Source: an uncultured candidatus Porisulfidus sp. (GTDB lineage: Bacteria; Pseudomonadota; Gammaproteobacteria; Poriferisulfidales; Poriferisulfidaceae). Taken from it: a DNA stretch of 64,000 nucleotides. Below are positions 9,509 to 19,349 of this stretch, piece by piece (positions within the stretch are counted from its first letter, which is position 1; every line of letters starts with the position of its first letter). Where the stretch lies: assembly GCA_958431155.1 (NCBI GenBank), contig OY288106.1:1509888-1573887 (forward strand), given 5' to 3'. The translations under genes were made by a program, and so were the position numbers. The notes beneath the pieces are model-generated. The model made no database searches, had not been told where the DNA came from, and saw only the letters and a list, made by a program, of their open reading frames with translations.

Positions 9509-9917
9509 CCTGGCAGGCGCTGCAGACTCCGTACAGGTACAGGGAGTGGCTCTGCAAGTCGAAATGCTCCTGCTGGGTGACGTCCCGGAGATGTTCGACG
9601 AGTTCCTGGTCCTCGAACTCGATGACGGCGTTGCACTCCGTGCAGATCAGGTGCTCGTGCGGTGACTCGTCGTTGAGCTCGTAGACGGCCCGGCCCGCAT
9701 CGAAGTTGTGCCGGACCACAAGGCCCGCTTGCTCGAATTGGGTCAGGACCCGGTACACGGTCGCAAGCCCGATGTCTTCGTTGGCGTCCAGCAGCCTGCG
9801 ATAAAGATCCTCGGCCGACATATGGCGCACGTCGCTGTGCTCCAGCACGGCCAGTATCTTCAGCCGGGGGACGGTGCTTTTGAGGCCCGCCTTACGCAAT
9901 CCGTCATCGCTAGACAT
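9501..9917 (-). CDS. fur: Ferric uptake regulator Fur
   Basis: 138 residues from ATG 9917; a GTG at 9932 in the same frame would add five residues. The winged-helix part (KAGLKSTVPRLKIL, DIGLATVYRVL) and the metal-binding half (RHNFDAGRAVYEL, HEHLIC, the CxxC in ICTEC, then HSLYLYG and a late CSAC) match Fur rather than Zur or PerR. Fur with ferrous iron represses iron-acquisition genes by binding AT-rich palindromes. It ends tail-to-tail with the TonB receptor gene, sharing the terminator hairpin. Confidence 0.95.
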   Translation of the reverse strand: MSSDDGLRKAGLKSTVPRLKILAVLEHSDVRHMSAEDLYRRLLDANEDIGLATVYRVLTQFEQAGLVVRHNFDAGRAVYELNDESPHEHLICTECNAVIEFEDQELVEHLRDVTQQEHFDLQSHSLYLYGVCSACQEK

Positions 9918-10045
9918 AGGGGGAACCCTCACCAGTTAGGGAGTTTCATACTCTAGCATAGGCGGAGCCCGGTGAGGCTGGTATCGACCGTTCTACAATT
10001 GACTCACGGAAAACTGGATCCGAGAGATTCCCGAGGGAGATACGA

Positions 10046-10255
10046 ATGAGCGAAGAGAACCGGAAAGACATCCGAATGTTGCTGAAACGATTCGGGGTGC
10101 AGGCGGACGAGGCCATCGTCCGGCACCTGGCGCTTCTGGGGGAGGGCGTCCCTCTGCGGTTGCGTTGCACGCTAGAGGACTTGACCGATTACGGGAATCA
10201 GTCCCCGACCTCGCCGTTGAGCGTGGTGGTCGAAGGCGAAGTCCAAGCGCAGTAA
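10046..10255 (+). CDS. Small hypothetical protein
   Basis: A 69-residue acidic cytoplasmic protein starting at ATG 10046, preceded by a good ribosome site GAGGGAG (10033-10039). The N-terminal third is charged and helical (MSEENRKDIRMLLKRFGVQA), and the rest carries no recognisable motif, Cys pair or membrane segment. The 129-base gap to the divergent fur gene may hold both promoters. It faces the end of the SPOR-protein gene with 5 bases between stops. I do not recognise the family; the strong SD and protein-like composition are why I call it real. Confidence 0.6.
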   Translation: MSEENRKDIRMLLKRFGVQADEAIVRHLALLGEGVPLRLRCTLEDLTDYGNQSPTSPLSVVVEGEVQAQ

Positions 10256-10260
10256 CCCGG

Positions 10261-10845
10261 CTACTTGTGAGCGCGGATCAGCAGCGTCTCGATTTTGTTG
10301 TCGTGTAGTCGCTGGCGCACCTCGCGCAGCCGCGCCAAGTCCTTGTAGGGTCCGACCCAGACCCGGTGCCAGGTATCGCGATCCATGGTGACGGACTGGA
10401 TGGAGGCCTCGGTCCCGAGCAGGATGACCCGGGCCCTCATGCTGTTGGCCTCGTCGATTTTGCGGAAGGATCCCGCCTGAAGGTAATAAACGCCTTCGGG
10501 CACGGTCTGGGTCTTTTGACTATCCGGTTCCGTTTTCTTCTTGGCCGGGGGCTCGGGGTCGGGCACCATGACCTCTTGGTTGGGCAGGATGGTGTAGAAG
10601 TCGAACCGCGGGGTTGTCGCTGGCTCCGAAGAAGCCGTTTTGGGTGGCGGGGTTCCGCTCCACTCCACTTCCTTCGCCAGGTTGAATATCAGTACACTGG
10701 CGATGCCGATCAATAGGCCGCCGCCGAGCAGAAGCCACGGGGGCAGGGGCTTGCGGGCGCGGGTCTTGCGTTTCTTGACGGTCGGCCGCCGTTTTTGAGT
10801 CGCGCGCCGTTTGGGGGTTGCAGAGCGTCGTTTGGGGGCCGCCAT
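10261..10845 (-). CDS. SPOR-domain cell-division protein, FtsN-like
   Basis: 194 residues with a very basic cytoplasmic tail of Lys/Arg/Thr (residues 1-33), one membrane segment at about 36-56 (PPWLLLGGGLLIGIASVLIF), a Pro/Lys-rich periplasmic linker and a C-terminal SPOR domain (YYLQAGSFRKIDEANSMRA to the end). SPOR domains bind denuded glycan at the division septum, and FtsN activates septal synthesis. The gene follows argS directly (stop and start share base 10845), the same argS-SPOR order known in Pseudomonas. A DedD- or other SPOR-type role is the alternative. Confidence 0.85.
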   Translation of the reverse strand: MAAPKRRSATPKRRATQKRRPTVKKRKTRARKPLPPWLLLGGGLLIGIASVLIFNLAKEVEWSGTPPPKTASSEPATTPRFDFYTILPNQEVMVPDPEPPAKKKTEPDSQKTQTVPEGVYYLQAGSFRKIDEANSMRARVILLGTEASIQSVTMDRDTWHRVWVGPYKDLARLREVRQRLHDNKIETLLIRAHK

Positions 10846-12599
10846 TACATGCTCTCAGGGGCGTCGATGTTCAACAGGTTCAAGCCGTTGCCAAGCGTCT
10901 GGCGTACCGCCATGATCAGCCGGAGCCGGGCTTGGCACACGGCGAATTCATCAACCAGCACGGCGACGGCATTATAGTAAGCGTGAAATTCCTGCGCCAG
11001 TTTGCGCAGGTAGACGGTCAGATGATGTGGTTCGCGCTCTTGGGCCGAGCGCAGGACCGCGTCCGGATAGCGTGACAGCTGTTTCTGCAACGCGCGCTCA
11101 CTCTCCTCGGTCAGCGGCGACAGATCGCAGGGATTCTCGGGAACGCTGATGTCTTCGTCCTCCGCCCGTTCCAGAATGCTGCAAATCCGTGCGTGCGCGT
11201 ACTGCACGTAATAGACCGGGTTGTCGACGCTCTGTTCGGCGGCCAGTTGCAGGTCGAAGTCCAGATGCTGGTCGGATTTGCGCATGACGTAGAAGAAGCG
11301 CGCCGCATCCCGGCCGACTTCGCGCTGCAGCGATTGCAGGGTCACGAACTCCCCGCTGCGTGTCGACATCGAGATTTTCTGCTTTCCCCGGTACAGGTTG
11401 GCGAACTGGACCAGCAGGATTTCCAGCCGTTTCGGGTCGATGCCCAGTGCCTGGAGGGCAGCACGCACCCGTCCCGTATAACCGTGATGATCGGCTCCCC
11501 AGATGTTGATGGCGGTGCCGTAGCCGCGCGCCATCTTGTCGGCATGGTAGGCGATGTCGGTTGCAAAGTACGTCCACTGCCCGTTGCTTCTCTGGACGAC
11601 GCGGTCCTTCTCGTCTCCGAATTCGCTTGAGCGGAACCACAGGGCGCCTTCCAGTTCGTACAGGTGGCCGGCCTCCCGCAATTGCGCGATGGTTTTCTCG
11701 ACCCTGCCGTCGTCCAGCAGTTCGCGCTCGGATTGCCAGTGGTCGAAACTTGCACCGAAATTGTCCAGATCGCGGCGGATGCGCTCGAGCAGGATATCGG
11801 TCGCGGTCGCGACCAGTTCCGCCCAGGTTGAATCGTCCAGAAAATCCCGGGCTCGCAGGATCAGGAAGTCCAGATACGTATTGTGCCCGTCTTCGTCCGG
11901 GCCGTCGTCCGGAGCGCCTGCCTGGACATTCTCGAAAGAGGCGTGCCACTCGTTGCCGTGAGCACGGTGGCGGTCGGCTGCGATATCCAGGATGTAGTCT
12001 CCCTGGTAGCCGGCCTCGGGGAAAGCGACAGGCTCGCCGCACAACTCCAGGTAACGCAGCCAGACGGAGACTGCCAGGATGTCCATTTGCCGCCCGGCGT
12101 CGTTGATGAAGTATTCGCACTCGACCGTGTGGCCGGCCGCGTGCAGAGTCCGGGCGAGACAGGAGCCGAGCGCAGCTCCGCGACCATGCCCGACATGCAG
12201 GGGGCCGGTCGGGTTGGCGGAGACGTATTCGATCAGGACGCGTTGCTCGCTGCCCGGCGGCCGGGTGCCGTAATTCGCGCCTTGGTTCAGGATGTGGTCG
12301 ACAATCTCGGCCTTGGCCTCCGGTCGCAACTGGAAGTTGATGAATCCCGGGCCTGCCACGTCCGCTTTCAGCAGGTCCGGGTTTTCCGGCAGGTTCTGGA
12401 TGATCTGTTCGGCCAGTTCGCGCGCATCGAGTTTTGCTTCCCGCGCCAGAACCAACGCCAAGTTGCAGGCGTAATCGCCGTGCCGGGGATTCTTGGTCGA
12501 CACAACCTCGATGCGATCGGGGTTCGCATCGGGCAGTAGGCCCTGCTGGTGCAAGGTCTGCCATGCTTGGGTCAGGTTGGCGACGAGAGTAGCTTTCAC
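10845..12599 (-). CDS. argS: Arginyl-tRNA synthetase
   Basis: 584 residues when started at GTG 12599, which gives the family N-terminus (VKATLVANLTQAW) and normal length; the frame is open upstream but that part is unlike ArgS and overlaps the divergent gene. Class I signatures are present: SANPTGPLHVGHGRGA (HIGH-type), the DDHHGYTGR-like GADHHGYTGRV segment and KMSTR-like KISMSTRSG. The enzyme charges tRNA-Arg with arginine. The SPOR gene follows with a one-base overlap, so it is likely read from the argS promoter. Confidence 0.95.
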   Translation of the reverse strand: MKATLVANLTQAWQTLHQQGLLPDANPDRIEVVSTKNPRHGDYACNLALVLAREAKLDARELAEQIIQNLPENPDLLKADVAGPGFINFQLRPEAKAEIVDHILNQGANYGTRPPGSEQRVLIEYVSANPTGPLHVGHGRGAALGSCLARTLHAAGHTVECEYFINDAGRQMDILAVSVWLRYLELCGEPVAFPEAGYQGDYILDIAADRHRAHGNEWHASFENVQAGAPDDGPDEDGHNTYLDFLILRARDFLDDSTWAELVATATDILLERIRRDLDNFGASFDHWQSERELLDDGRVEKTIAQLREAGHLYELEGALWFRSSEFGDEKDRVVQRSNGQWTYFATDIAYHADKMARGYGTAINIWGADHHGYTGRVRAALQALGIDPKRLEILLVQFANLYRGKQKISMSTRSGEFVTLQSLQREVGRDAARFFYVMRKSDQHLDFDLQLAAEQSVDNPVYYVQYAHARICSILERAEDEDISVPENPCDLSPLTEESERALQKQLSRYPDAVLRSAQEREPHHLTVYLRKLAQEFHAYYNAVAVLVDEFAVCQARLRLIMAVRQTLGNGLNLLNIDAPESM

Positions 12600-12652
12600 G
12601 GAATTGGCAAGTAAGAGGCGCGTAGTGTACCGCCATGCCTTAAAATCAGTAA

Positions 12653-13387
12653 ATGCGCCTAGCATTATTGGTCTTCTTCCTGGTTTCCGGTCTTGCGTTC
12701 GCCTCTTTCGAGGTGGATCCGGCCGAGGAATGGTTGCGTGCCGATGCACCACACGTCTATTTGGTGCGCCAGGGAGAAGCCGAGACCGATGCGGCACTGC
12801 GTTTCGTCAAGGATATCCAGCACTGGTCGGAGGTGTGGTGCCCGTGGCCCGGGTACGAACCGCCGGTGCCGGTCGGCCCGGGAGACCTTCTGGTCCGCGT
12901 GCGAATCAACGGGCGCAGCTGGATCCAGCGCGCCAGACTCGGCAATGGCGACCGGCCGCACGCCCAGGCATTGGAGGCTTTCTCCACTGATGGAGTCGAA
13001 CCGTTCACATGGATTCCGGATGCGCAGTTGCATCCGCCGCAGCACCTCACTTTCGACCTGACCGAAGTCGATGTCCATGAGCCGGCGCGTTCGATCCATC
13101 AGGGAGTATCGAGGTTCTGGCCGAGCGGTGAGGCACTGCCCCGGCCAGTGGTTCGCATAGATGCGGGCGGCCTGGAATTTCTGTCGGTCGGCACTGCACT
13201 GACGGTGGTCCCTTCTGGGAAAGAGGCAGAGCCTTCGACCTGGCTGCATGCCGTGGTGGTGGCCGTTTTCCCCAGCTACAGTTATGCGCTGTTGCTGGAG
13301 CCTCAAGCCGTTGCCGCACCGGGAGATTCGGTGCGCAGCCCGACGGCCTGGTGTTTCCGGCACGAGCCCGCTTCGGTTTCGGAATAA
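12653..13387 (+). CDS. Hypothetical exported protein
   Basis: 244 residues with a clear signal peptide (MRLALLVFFLVSGLAFA, cleavage near residue 17). The mature part has many Trp and Pro, several short beta-prone segments and only two Cys (one in WCPWPGYEPP, one in AWCFRHEP), which could form a disulfide. No enzyme motif or membrane anchor is seen, so a soluble periplasmic protein is likely. It diverges from argS with a 53-base gap and precedes topA. I do not recognise the family. Confidence 0.65.
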   Translation: MRLALLVFFLVSGLAFASFEVDPAEEWLRADAPHVYLVRQGEAETDAALRFVKDIQHWSEVWCPWPGYEPPVPVGPGDLLVRVRINGRSWIQRARLGNGDRPHAQALEAFSTDGVEPFTWIPDAQLHPPQHLTFDLTEVDVHEPARSIHQGVSRFWPSGEALPRPVVRIDAGGLEFLSVGTALTVVPSGKEAEPSTWLHAVVVAVFPSYSYALLLEPQAVAAPGDSVRSPTAWCFRHEPASVSE

Positions 13388-13497
13388 ACCTGGAACGGAT
13401 TTTGGGTCGCATCTGCCGAGTCGCTCAAACGTGTTACCCTAAATTTAAGAACCGGCACACCAACAGAATCAAGATCTATCCCGCGTAATATCCCGCC

Positions 13498-15828
13498 ATG
13501 CCGAACAATCTGGTTGTTGTGGAGTCTCCGGCGAAAGCCCGGACCATCGAAAAATACCTGGGCCCAGGCTTCCAGGTTCTGGCGTCGTACGGCCACGTGC
13601 AGGACCTGATTCCGAAGGACGGGGCCGTCGATACGGAAGGCGACTACGCCCTCAAATACCAGGTGACCCCGGGGCACGAGAAGCATCTGCGCAAGATCGC
13701 GAGCGCGCTCGAGAGTTGCGAGACCTTGTATCTGGCCTCCGACCCGGACCGCGAGGGCGAGGCGATCTCGTGGTCGCTGTACAGCCTGCTCAACAAGCGC
13801 AAGAAGCTGGGCGAGAAGAAGACCTACCGGGTCGTGTTCTACGAGATCACCCCCGAGGCGGTGCGCCAGGCGCTGGAGCATCCGCGGGACCTGTCGGACG
13901 ACCTGGTCAACGCCTACCAGGCGCGACGGGCCATCGACTACCTGGTCGGCTTCAACCTGTCGCCGCTGTTGTGGCGAAAGATCGCCCCCAATTTGTCGGC
14001 GGGTCGCGTGCAGAGTCCGGCCCTGCGCCTGATCGTCGAACGCGAAGGCGAGATCGAAGCGTTCCAGCCGCAAGAATTCTGGACCGTGGATGCGGTTTTG
14101 GACAAGGACGGGCACGAATTCCCGGCCAGGTTGCACGTGCTCAACGGGGAGCGCCTGAAAAAATTCGATCTGGCGGACGAGGCGCAGGCGAATGCGGCCC
14201 GCGAACAGGTCGTGGCGCACGCTGGGGAGTTGGCTGTCGATTCGGTGGAGCGCAAGGAGCGCAAACGCTATCCGGCGCCGCCGTTCACCACCTCCACTTT
14301 GCAACAGGAAGCGTCGCGCAAGTTGCGCTTCTCCGCACGCAGGACCATGCAGGTCGCCCAGCAGTTGTACGAAGGCGTCGACCTGGGATCCGGTCCGGTC
14401 GGTCTGATCACCTACATGCGAACGGATTCGGTCACGCTCGCGACCATGGCGTTGAACAACCTTCGGCAGACGATCAAGGAGCGCTACGGGGAAGACCAGA
14501 TGCCATCCGCCCCCCGGCGGTTCAAGACCCGGACCCGCAATGCGCAGGAAGCGCACGAGGCGATCCGCCCGACGGATTCGGCGCGAACACCGGACCGCAC
14601 CCGCAGCAAATTGAGCGACGACCAGCAGAGGCTTTACGAACTGATTTGGAAGCGTACCGTGGCCTGCCAGATGATCCCGGCCGTGATTGACCAGGTCAGC
14701 GTGGATCTCGCCTGTGGCCCTGGTACTCAATTGCGGGCGACGGGCTCCCATGTACGGATTCCCGGGTTCATGCAGGTGTACCGCGAGGGCTCGGACGAAG
14801 CCAATACGAACGGGAGCCGGAACAACAGCGATGAACGCTACCTCCCCGAATTGCGGGAAGGTGAACCTGTGGCGCTTCAGGAAGCCAAGGCAAACCAGCA
14901 TTTCACGGAACCGCCACCGCGCTACACCGAGGCGAGCCTGGTCAAGACCCTGGAGGAATACGGCATCGGCCGGCCCTCCACCTACGCGGACACCTTGTCG
15001 ACCCTGGTCAGCCGCAAGTACGCGGAACTCGACAAGCGGATATTCTTCCCGACCGCGCTCGGAAAGGTGGTGTGCAATTTCCTGACCGAGCACTTCTCGC
15101 AGTACGTCGACTACGAATTCACGGCTCAGCTGGAGGATTCGCTGGATCGGGTCGCACGAGGGGAGACCAAGTGGGTTCCGGTCGTGGACAGTTTCTGGAA
15201 GCCGTTCCACGAGACAGTGGACGAGAAAAGCAAGACCGTGTCCCGCCAGAAGGCGCAGATGATGCGCGAACTCGGTACCGATCCTGAAACCGGCAAGCCG
15301 GTGCGCGTACGAGTCGGGCGCTATGGGCCGTTCGTCCAGGTCGGAGACCGGGAAGACGAGGAGAAGCCGAGGTTCGCGAGCCTACGCGAGGGCCAGAGTT
15401 TTGAGACAATCACGTTCGAAGAAGCGATGGATCTGCTGGTGCTGCCGAGATCGCTGGGGGCGGGGGACGACGGAGAGCTGATCGAGGTCAATATCGGTCG
15501 TTTCGGACCCTACGTGAAATACGGCCCGAAAAAATACGTCTCGTTGCCGAAGGAAGAGGATCCGATGACGGTGACGCGCGAGCGGGCGGATGAACTGATC
15601 GCGGAGCACAAACACCGCGAAGCGAACCGGACGATCCAGGATTTCGGGGTGGATGACATCCAAGTGCTCAACGGCCGGTACGGCCCATACATCACGGACG
15701 GCAAGCGCAACGCGAAGGCTCCCAAGGGGGAGGATCCCGCGGAGTTGACGCTGGAGCAATGCCAGGAGCTCTTGGCCGCCGCACCGCCGCGCAAGCGCCG
15801 CGCCTCACGCGCAAAACGCAAAAGCTGA
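13498..15828 (+). CDS. topA: DNA topoisomerase I, form without zinc ribbons
   Basis: 776 residues. The TOPRIM domain is at the start (VVVESPAKARTIEKYLG, then the acidic LASDPDREGEA with Asp82, Asp84 and Glu86), and the catalytic Tyr is Tyr306 in LITYMRTDS. The enzyme relaxes negative supercoils. E. coli TopA (about 865 residues) carries C-terminal zinc ribbons; here there is no CxxC pair at all, and the C-terminus instead has repeated modules of the type GRFGPYVKYG and GRYGPYI followed by a lysine/arginine-rich tail. This form is known in many other bacteria. The ATG follows a 110-base gap holding the promoter. Confidence 0.95.
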   Translation: MPNNLVVVESPAKARTIEKYLGPGFQVLASYGHVQDLIPKDGAVDTEGDYALKYQVTPGHEKHLRKIASALESCETLYLASDPDREGEAISWSLYSLLNKRKKLGEKKTYRVVFYEITPEAVRQALEHPRDLSDDLVNAYQARRAIDYLVGFNLSPLLWRKIAPNLSAGRVQSPALRLIVEREGEIEAFQPQEFWTVDAVLDKDGHEFPARLHVLNGERLKKFDLADEAQANAAREQVVAHAGELAVDSVERKERKRYPAPPFTTSTLQQEASRKLRFSARRTMQVAQQLYEGVDLGSGPVGLITYMRTDSVTLATMALNNLRQTIKERYGEDQMPSAPRRFKTRTRNAQEAHEAIRPTDSARTPDRTRSKLSDDQQRLYELIWKRTVACQMIPAVIDQVSVDLACGPGTQLRATGSHVRIPGFMQVYREGSDEANTNGSRNNSDERYLPELREGEPVALQEAKANQHFTEPPPRYTEASLVKTLEEYGIGRPSTYADTLSTLVSRKYAELDKRIFFPTALGKVVCNFLTEHFSQYVDYEFTAQLEDSLDRVARGETKWVPVVDSFWKPFHETVDEKSKTVSRQKAQMMRELGTDPETGKPVRVRVGRYGPFVQVGDREDEEKPRFASLREGQSFETITFEEAMDLLVLPRSLGAGDDGELIEVNIGRFGPYVKYGPKKYVSLPKEEDPMTVTRERADELIAEHKHREANRTIQDFGVDDIQVLNGRYGPYITDGKRNAKAPKGEDPAELTLEQCQELLAAAPPRKRRASRAKRKS

Positions 15829-15885
15829 GGGGGCGTCTCCGACAGGGGCGGCGGCACGCTGGACACCCGAGAAGGCATCAGGGCA

Positions 15886-16410
15886 TTGCTGGACGGCAAG
15901 GTCCTGGCCTATCCGACCGAGGGAGTCTGGGGTCTGGGTTGTCTGCCGAGCCGCCCGGACGCGGTGCGCCGGCTGCTGGATGCAAAACGAAGAGACCCGG
16001 ATAAAGGACTGATTCTCATCGCGGCTCGTTGCGAAGACCTGGGGCCGTACATCCAGCCCCTGGACGAGGCGCAGCAGGCTAAACTGGAACACCCGGGAGA
16101 GCCGGTGACCTGGCTGGTTCCGGTTGCCGAAGATGCGCCGGTCCTGTTGCGGGGCACGCATGCGACACAGGCGGTCCGCATCACCCGCCACAGTCTCTGC
16201 CGCGCACTGTGCCTCCAGGTGGGTGCCCTGGTTTCGACCAGCGCGAATCCGGAGGGCATGCCTCCGGCACGAACGTCCGATGAGGTTCGAGAAATGTTCG
16301 GTTCGACGATAGACGGAATTGTGGAAGGTCCGCTTGGCGGGGCTTCGGGACCGACCGAAATCCGGGATCTACTGACGGGGCGGGTGGTGCGCCCGGCACA
16401 GACGGCATGA
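15886..16410 (+). CDS. tsaC: Threonylcarbamoyl-AMP synthase (TsaC/YrdC)
   Basis: YrdC-fold protein that makes threonylcarbamoyl-AMP for the t6A modification of tRNAs reading ANN codons. [12 protein letters not shown], the [13 protein letters not shown] segment and [15 protein letters not shown] are diagnostic. The start is uncertain: TTG 15886 with GAGAAGG at 15869-15875 is the only standard choice, but it trims the first helix seen in relatives. In-frame homologous-looking codons ([10 protein letters not shown]) continue upstream to a CTG at 15859, 30 bases after the topA stop. A tsaE gene for the same pathway is at 32.9 kb. The stop overlaps the hemF ATG. Confidence 0.88.
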   Translation: MLDGKVLAYPTEGVWGLGCLPSRPDAVRRLLDAKRRDPDKGLILIAARCEDLGPYIQPLDEAQQAKLEHPGEPVTWLVPVAEDAPVLLRGTHATQAVRITRHSLCRALCLQVGALVSTSANPEGMPPARTSDEVREMFGSTIDGIVEGPLGGASGPTEIRDLLTGRVVRPAQTA

Positions 16411-17318
16411 ACGACCTTCCCGATCCGCGGTCCGTCTGCGCTTTCCTGGAAAAATTCCAGCAGGAGGCCACCGAAGCACTGGAGCGACTGGAGCTGGAGA
16501 CCGGATTCCGACGGGATCCCTGGAATCATCCCGACGGGAGCCGGGGTGAGACGCGGGTGCTGGAGGGCGGGGAGACCTTCGAGAAGGCGGGCGTGAACTT
16601 CTCCGACGTGTCGGGGACGGCGCTGCCCGGGGCGGCTACCGAGCGGCACCCGGAATTGGCGGGTCAGCCGTTCGCCGCGATGGGCGTGTCGATCGTCGCC
16701 CACCCGCGGAATCCCTACGTGCCCACCGCGCACTGCAATGTCCGGTTCTTCAGTGCCCGCACGGCCGACGGAGTTGATCGATGGTGGTTCGGAGGCGGAT
16801 TCGACCTGACCCCGTACTATGGATTCGAGGAAGATGCGCGGCACTGGCACGCGATGGCTCGCGCCGCCTGTGCGTCTTTCGGAGACGAGGTCTACCCGAG
16901 CTTCAAGCAGTGGTGCGACCGGTATTTCTACCTGCCGCACCGCGACGAGACACGCGGCATCGGCGGTCTGTTCTTCGATGATCTCAACGAGTGGGGATTC
17001 GAGAAGACCTTCGGGTTCATGCGTGCCGTGGCGGAACATTTCCTCAAGGGCTACCTGCCGATCGTAGAGCGCCGTCGCGAGACGCCCTGGGGCGAACGCG
17101 AGAGGGCTTTCCAGAAATACCGCCGTGGACGTTATGCCGAGTTCAACCTGCTGTACGATCGGGGCACGTTGTTCGGGCTGCAGAACAGCCGCCGTGCCGA
17201 ATCTATCCTGATGTCGCTCCCGCCGGACTGCGGCTGGATCTATGACTACCGGCCCGAGCCGGGTTCTCCGGAATCGGAATTGACCGAACGCTTCCTGGGC
17301 GCCCGGGACTGGGTCTGA
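16407..17318 (+). CDS. hemF: Oxygen-dependent coproporphyrinogen III oxidase
   Basis: 303 residues, the family length. HemF oxidatively decarboxylates coproporphyrinogen III to protoporphyrinogen IX using O2, which implies aerobic haem synthesis. Conserved blocks are the [14 protein letters not shown]-type start ([11 protein letters not shown]), [19 protein letters not shown] with the active-site His, [15 protein letters not shown], and the [14 protein letters not shown] block. The ATG shares ATGA with the tsaC stop. hemB (18.3 kb) and hemH (44.5 kb) are also in the window but are not in this operon. Confidence 0.97.
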   Translation: MNDLPDPRSVCAFLEKFQQEATEALERLELETGFRRDPWNHPDGSRGETRVLEGGETFEKAGVNFSDVSGTALPGAATERHPELAGQPFAAMGVSIVAHPRNPYVPTAHCNVRFFSARTADGVDRWWFGGGFDLTPYYGFEEDARHWHAMARAACASFGDEVYPSFKQWCDRYFYLPHRDETRGIGGLFFDDLNEWGFEKTFGFMRAVAEHFLKGYLPIVERRRETPWGERERAFQKYRRGRYAEFNLLYDRGTLFGLQNSRRAESILMSLPPDCGWIYDYRPEPGSPESELTERFLGARDWV

Positions 17319-17747
17319 CTACTCGACGGTTACCGTAATCGTCCCGGACACGACCGGCGGGTCGTGCGGGATATGCGCATAATCTCCCAATACCAGTTGG
17401 AGAGTGTAGCTGCCCGGCTCCAGCGTCAGCATGGTCTCTGTTTGTCCGCCGCCGAAGTGGCGGACCTGGTCGGTTTTAGCCAACGGCATGCCGAGGTCGA
17501 CTTCCGGGGAGTTGATCAGCAGGTGGTGGTGTCCGGTGTCCGGCTTGTTTACGCCGGCCGGGGCGACCCCCATGCCGTGCAGGCCGAATGATACCTTGAA
17601 GGGGGACTGCACGGTCGCGCCATCGGCGGGTTCGATGAAATACACGCCAGAGCCTTCGGGCGCGGGCTGCCGGGGCATTTCGGCTTGCAGGGGGGATAGG
17701 GCCAGGCTCGCGATAATGGCGAAAGCGCTGAAATTCACGTATTTCAT
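17319..17747 (-). CDS. DUF4399 periplasmic protein
   Basis: 142 residues from ATG 17747, which has AAGGAG at 17755-17760. A signal peptide ends at SPLQA. The mature part is a small beta protein with the hallmarks of DUF4399: VYFIEPADGATV, a GMGVAPAG segment, TGHHHLLI with three adjacent His, and the late YTLQLVLGDYAHIPHDPPV. The His-rich loop may bind a metal, but function is unknown for the family. The SD lies inside the 3' end of dsbB, whose stop is one base before this ATG, so translation is tightly coupled. It abuts the hemF stop with no gap. Confidence 0.85.
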   Translation of the reverse strand: MKYVNFSAFAIIASLALSPLQAEMPRQPAPEGSGVYFIEPADGATVQSPFKVSFGLHGMGVAPAGVNKPDTGHHHLLINSPEVDLGMPLAKTDQVRHFGGGQTETMLTLEPGSYTLQLVLGDYAHIPHDPPVVSGTITVTVE

Positions 17748-17748
17748 G

Positions 17749-18258
17749 TCAGAACTCCTTGTGACGGTTCCGGATGGCATCAATCATGTCGGTCAGGGAC
17801 AAAAGGAACAATACCGCAAAAAGACCCAAGGTCAAGGTTGGGATAGACAGGCCCAGAAACGTCCATTGGATACTGCCGCAGTCGCCACCGCCCTGCAATG
17901 CGGAGGCCACTGCCCCCTCAAGGCCGACCTGGTCGAGCAGATGCCAGAATCCCGCACCGCAGTCTCCCAGGGCATCCGCCGGACGGTTCTGGAGGTAGAC
18001 GTGCCGTGCGGCAATTCCAACCCCACCCAGGCTTATGACCAGGGTGCCGACGTCGTAGCCGATCCGTTCCCCTGCCTTTGGGCGCTGGAAGTAGGCCAGC
18101 GCGAAGATGCCGGCCAGCGCGATGAAGATGATCCGGTCCAGAATGCACAGCGGACAGGGCTCAAGGCCCAAAGTGCGCTCCAGGTAAAAATAACCAAAAG
18201 CAAGGGCAGCCAGGCAGATGACGAGGCCGAGGAGATGAAGGTTTTGGATTCGGCGCAT
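17749..18258 (-). CDS. dsbB: Disulfide bond formation protein DsbB
   Basis: 169 residues with four membrane helices. The first redox pair is Cys35/Cys38 (EPCPLCI) just after helix 1, and the second is Cys100/Cys127 in the larger periplasmic loop, as required for passing electrons from DsbA to quinone. Arg after the CxxC (LDRI) is in place. ATG 18258 is chosen because upstream codons are not DsbB-like. DsbA is not in the window. The DUF4399 gene is translationally coupled downstream, suggesting that its exported product is needed together with DsbB or simply shares the promoter. Confidence 0.95.
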   Translation of the reverse strand: MRRIQNLHLLGLVICLAALAFGYFYLERTLGLEPCPLCILDRIIFIALAGIFALAYFQRPKAGERIGYDVGTLVISLGGVGIAARHVYLQNRPADALGDCGAGFWHLLDQVGLEGAVASALQGGGDCGSIQWTFLGLSIPTLTLGLFAVLFLLSLTDMIDAIRNRHKEF

Positions 18259-18335
18259 TGGCCTATATTGTAGTCTCCCTGTCGTCGAGAAAGTCCTTCC
18301 GGTTTCCGAAAATGGACGCAATCCCCTAAACTTAA

Positions 18336-19343
<1,008 letters not shown>

Positions 19344-19349
19344 CAGTCC

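Noticed and set aside
9946-10170. Minus-strand 74-codon frame between fur and the small hypothetical gene
   Set aside because: It is the mirror of the plus-strand gene at 10046, which has the better ribosome site and composition.
13303-15210. A 635-codon open frame on the minus strand opposite topA
   Set aside because: High GC and strong third-position bias of topA keep the opposite strand free of stops; the translation has no motif and topA is certain.
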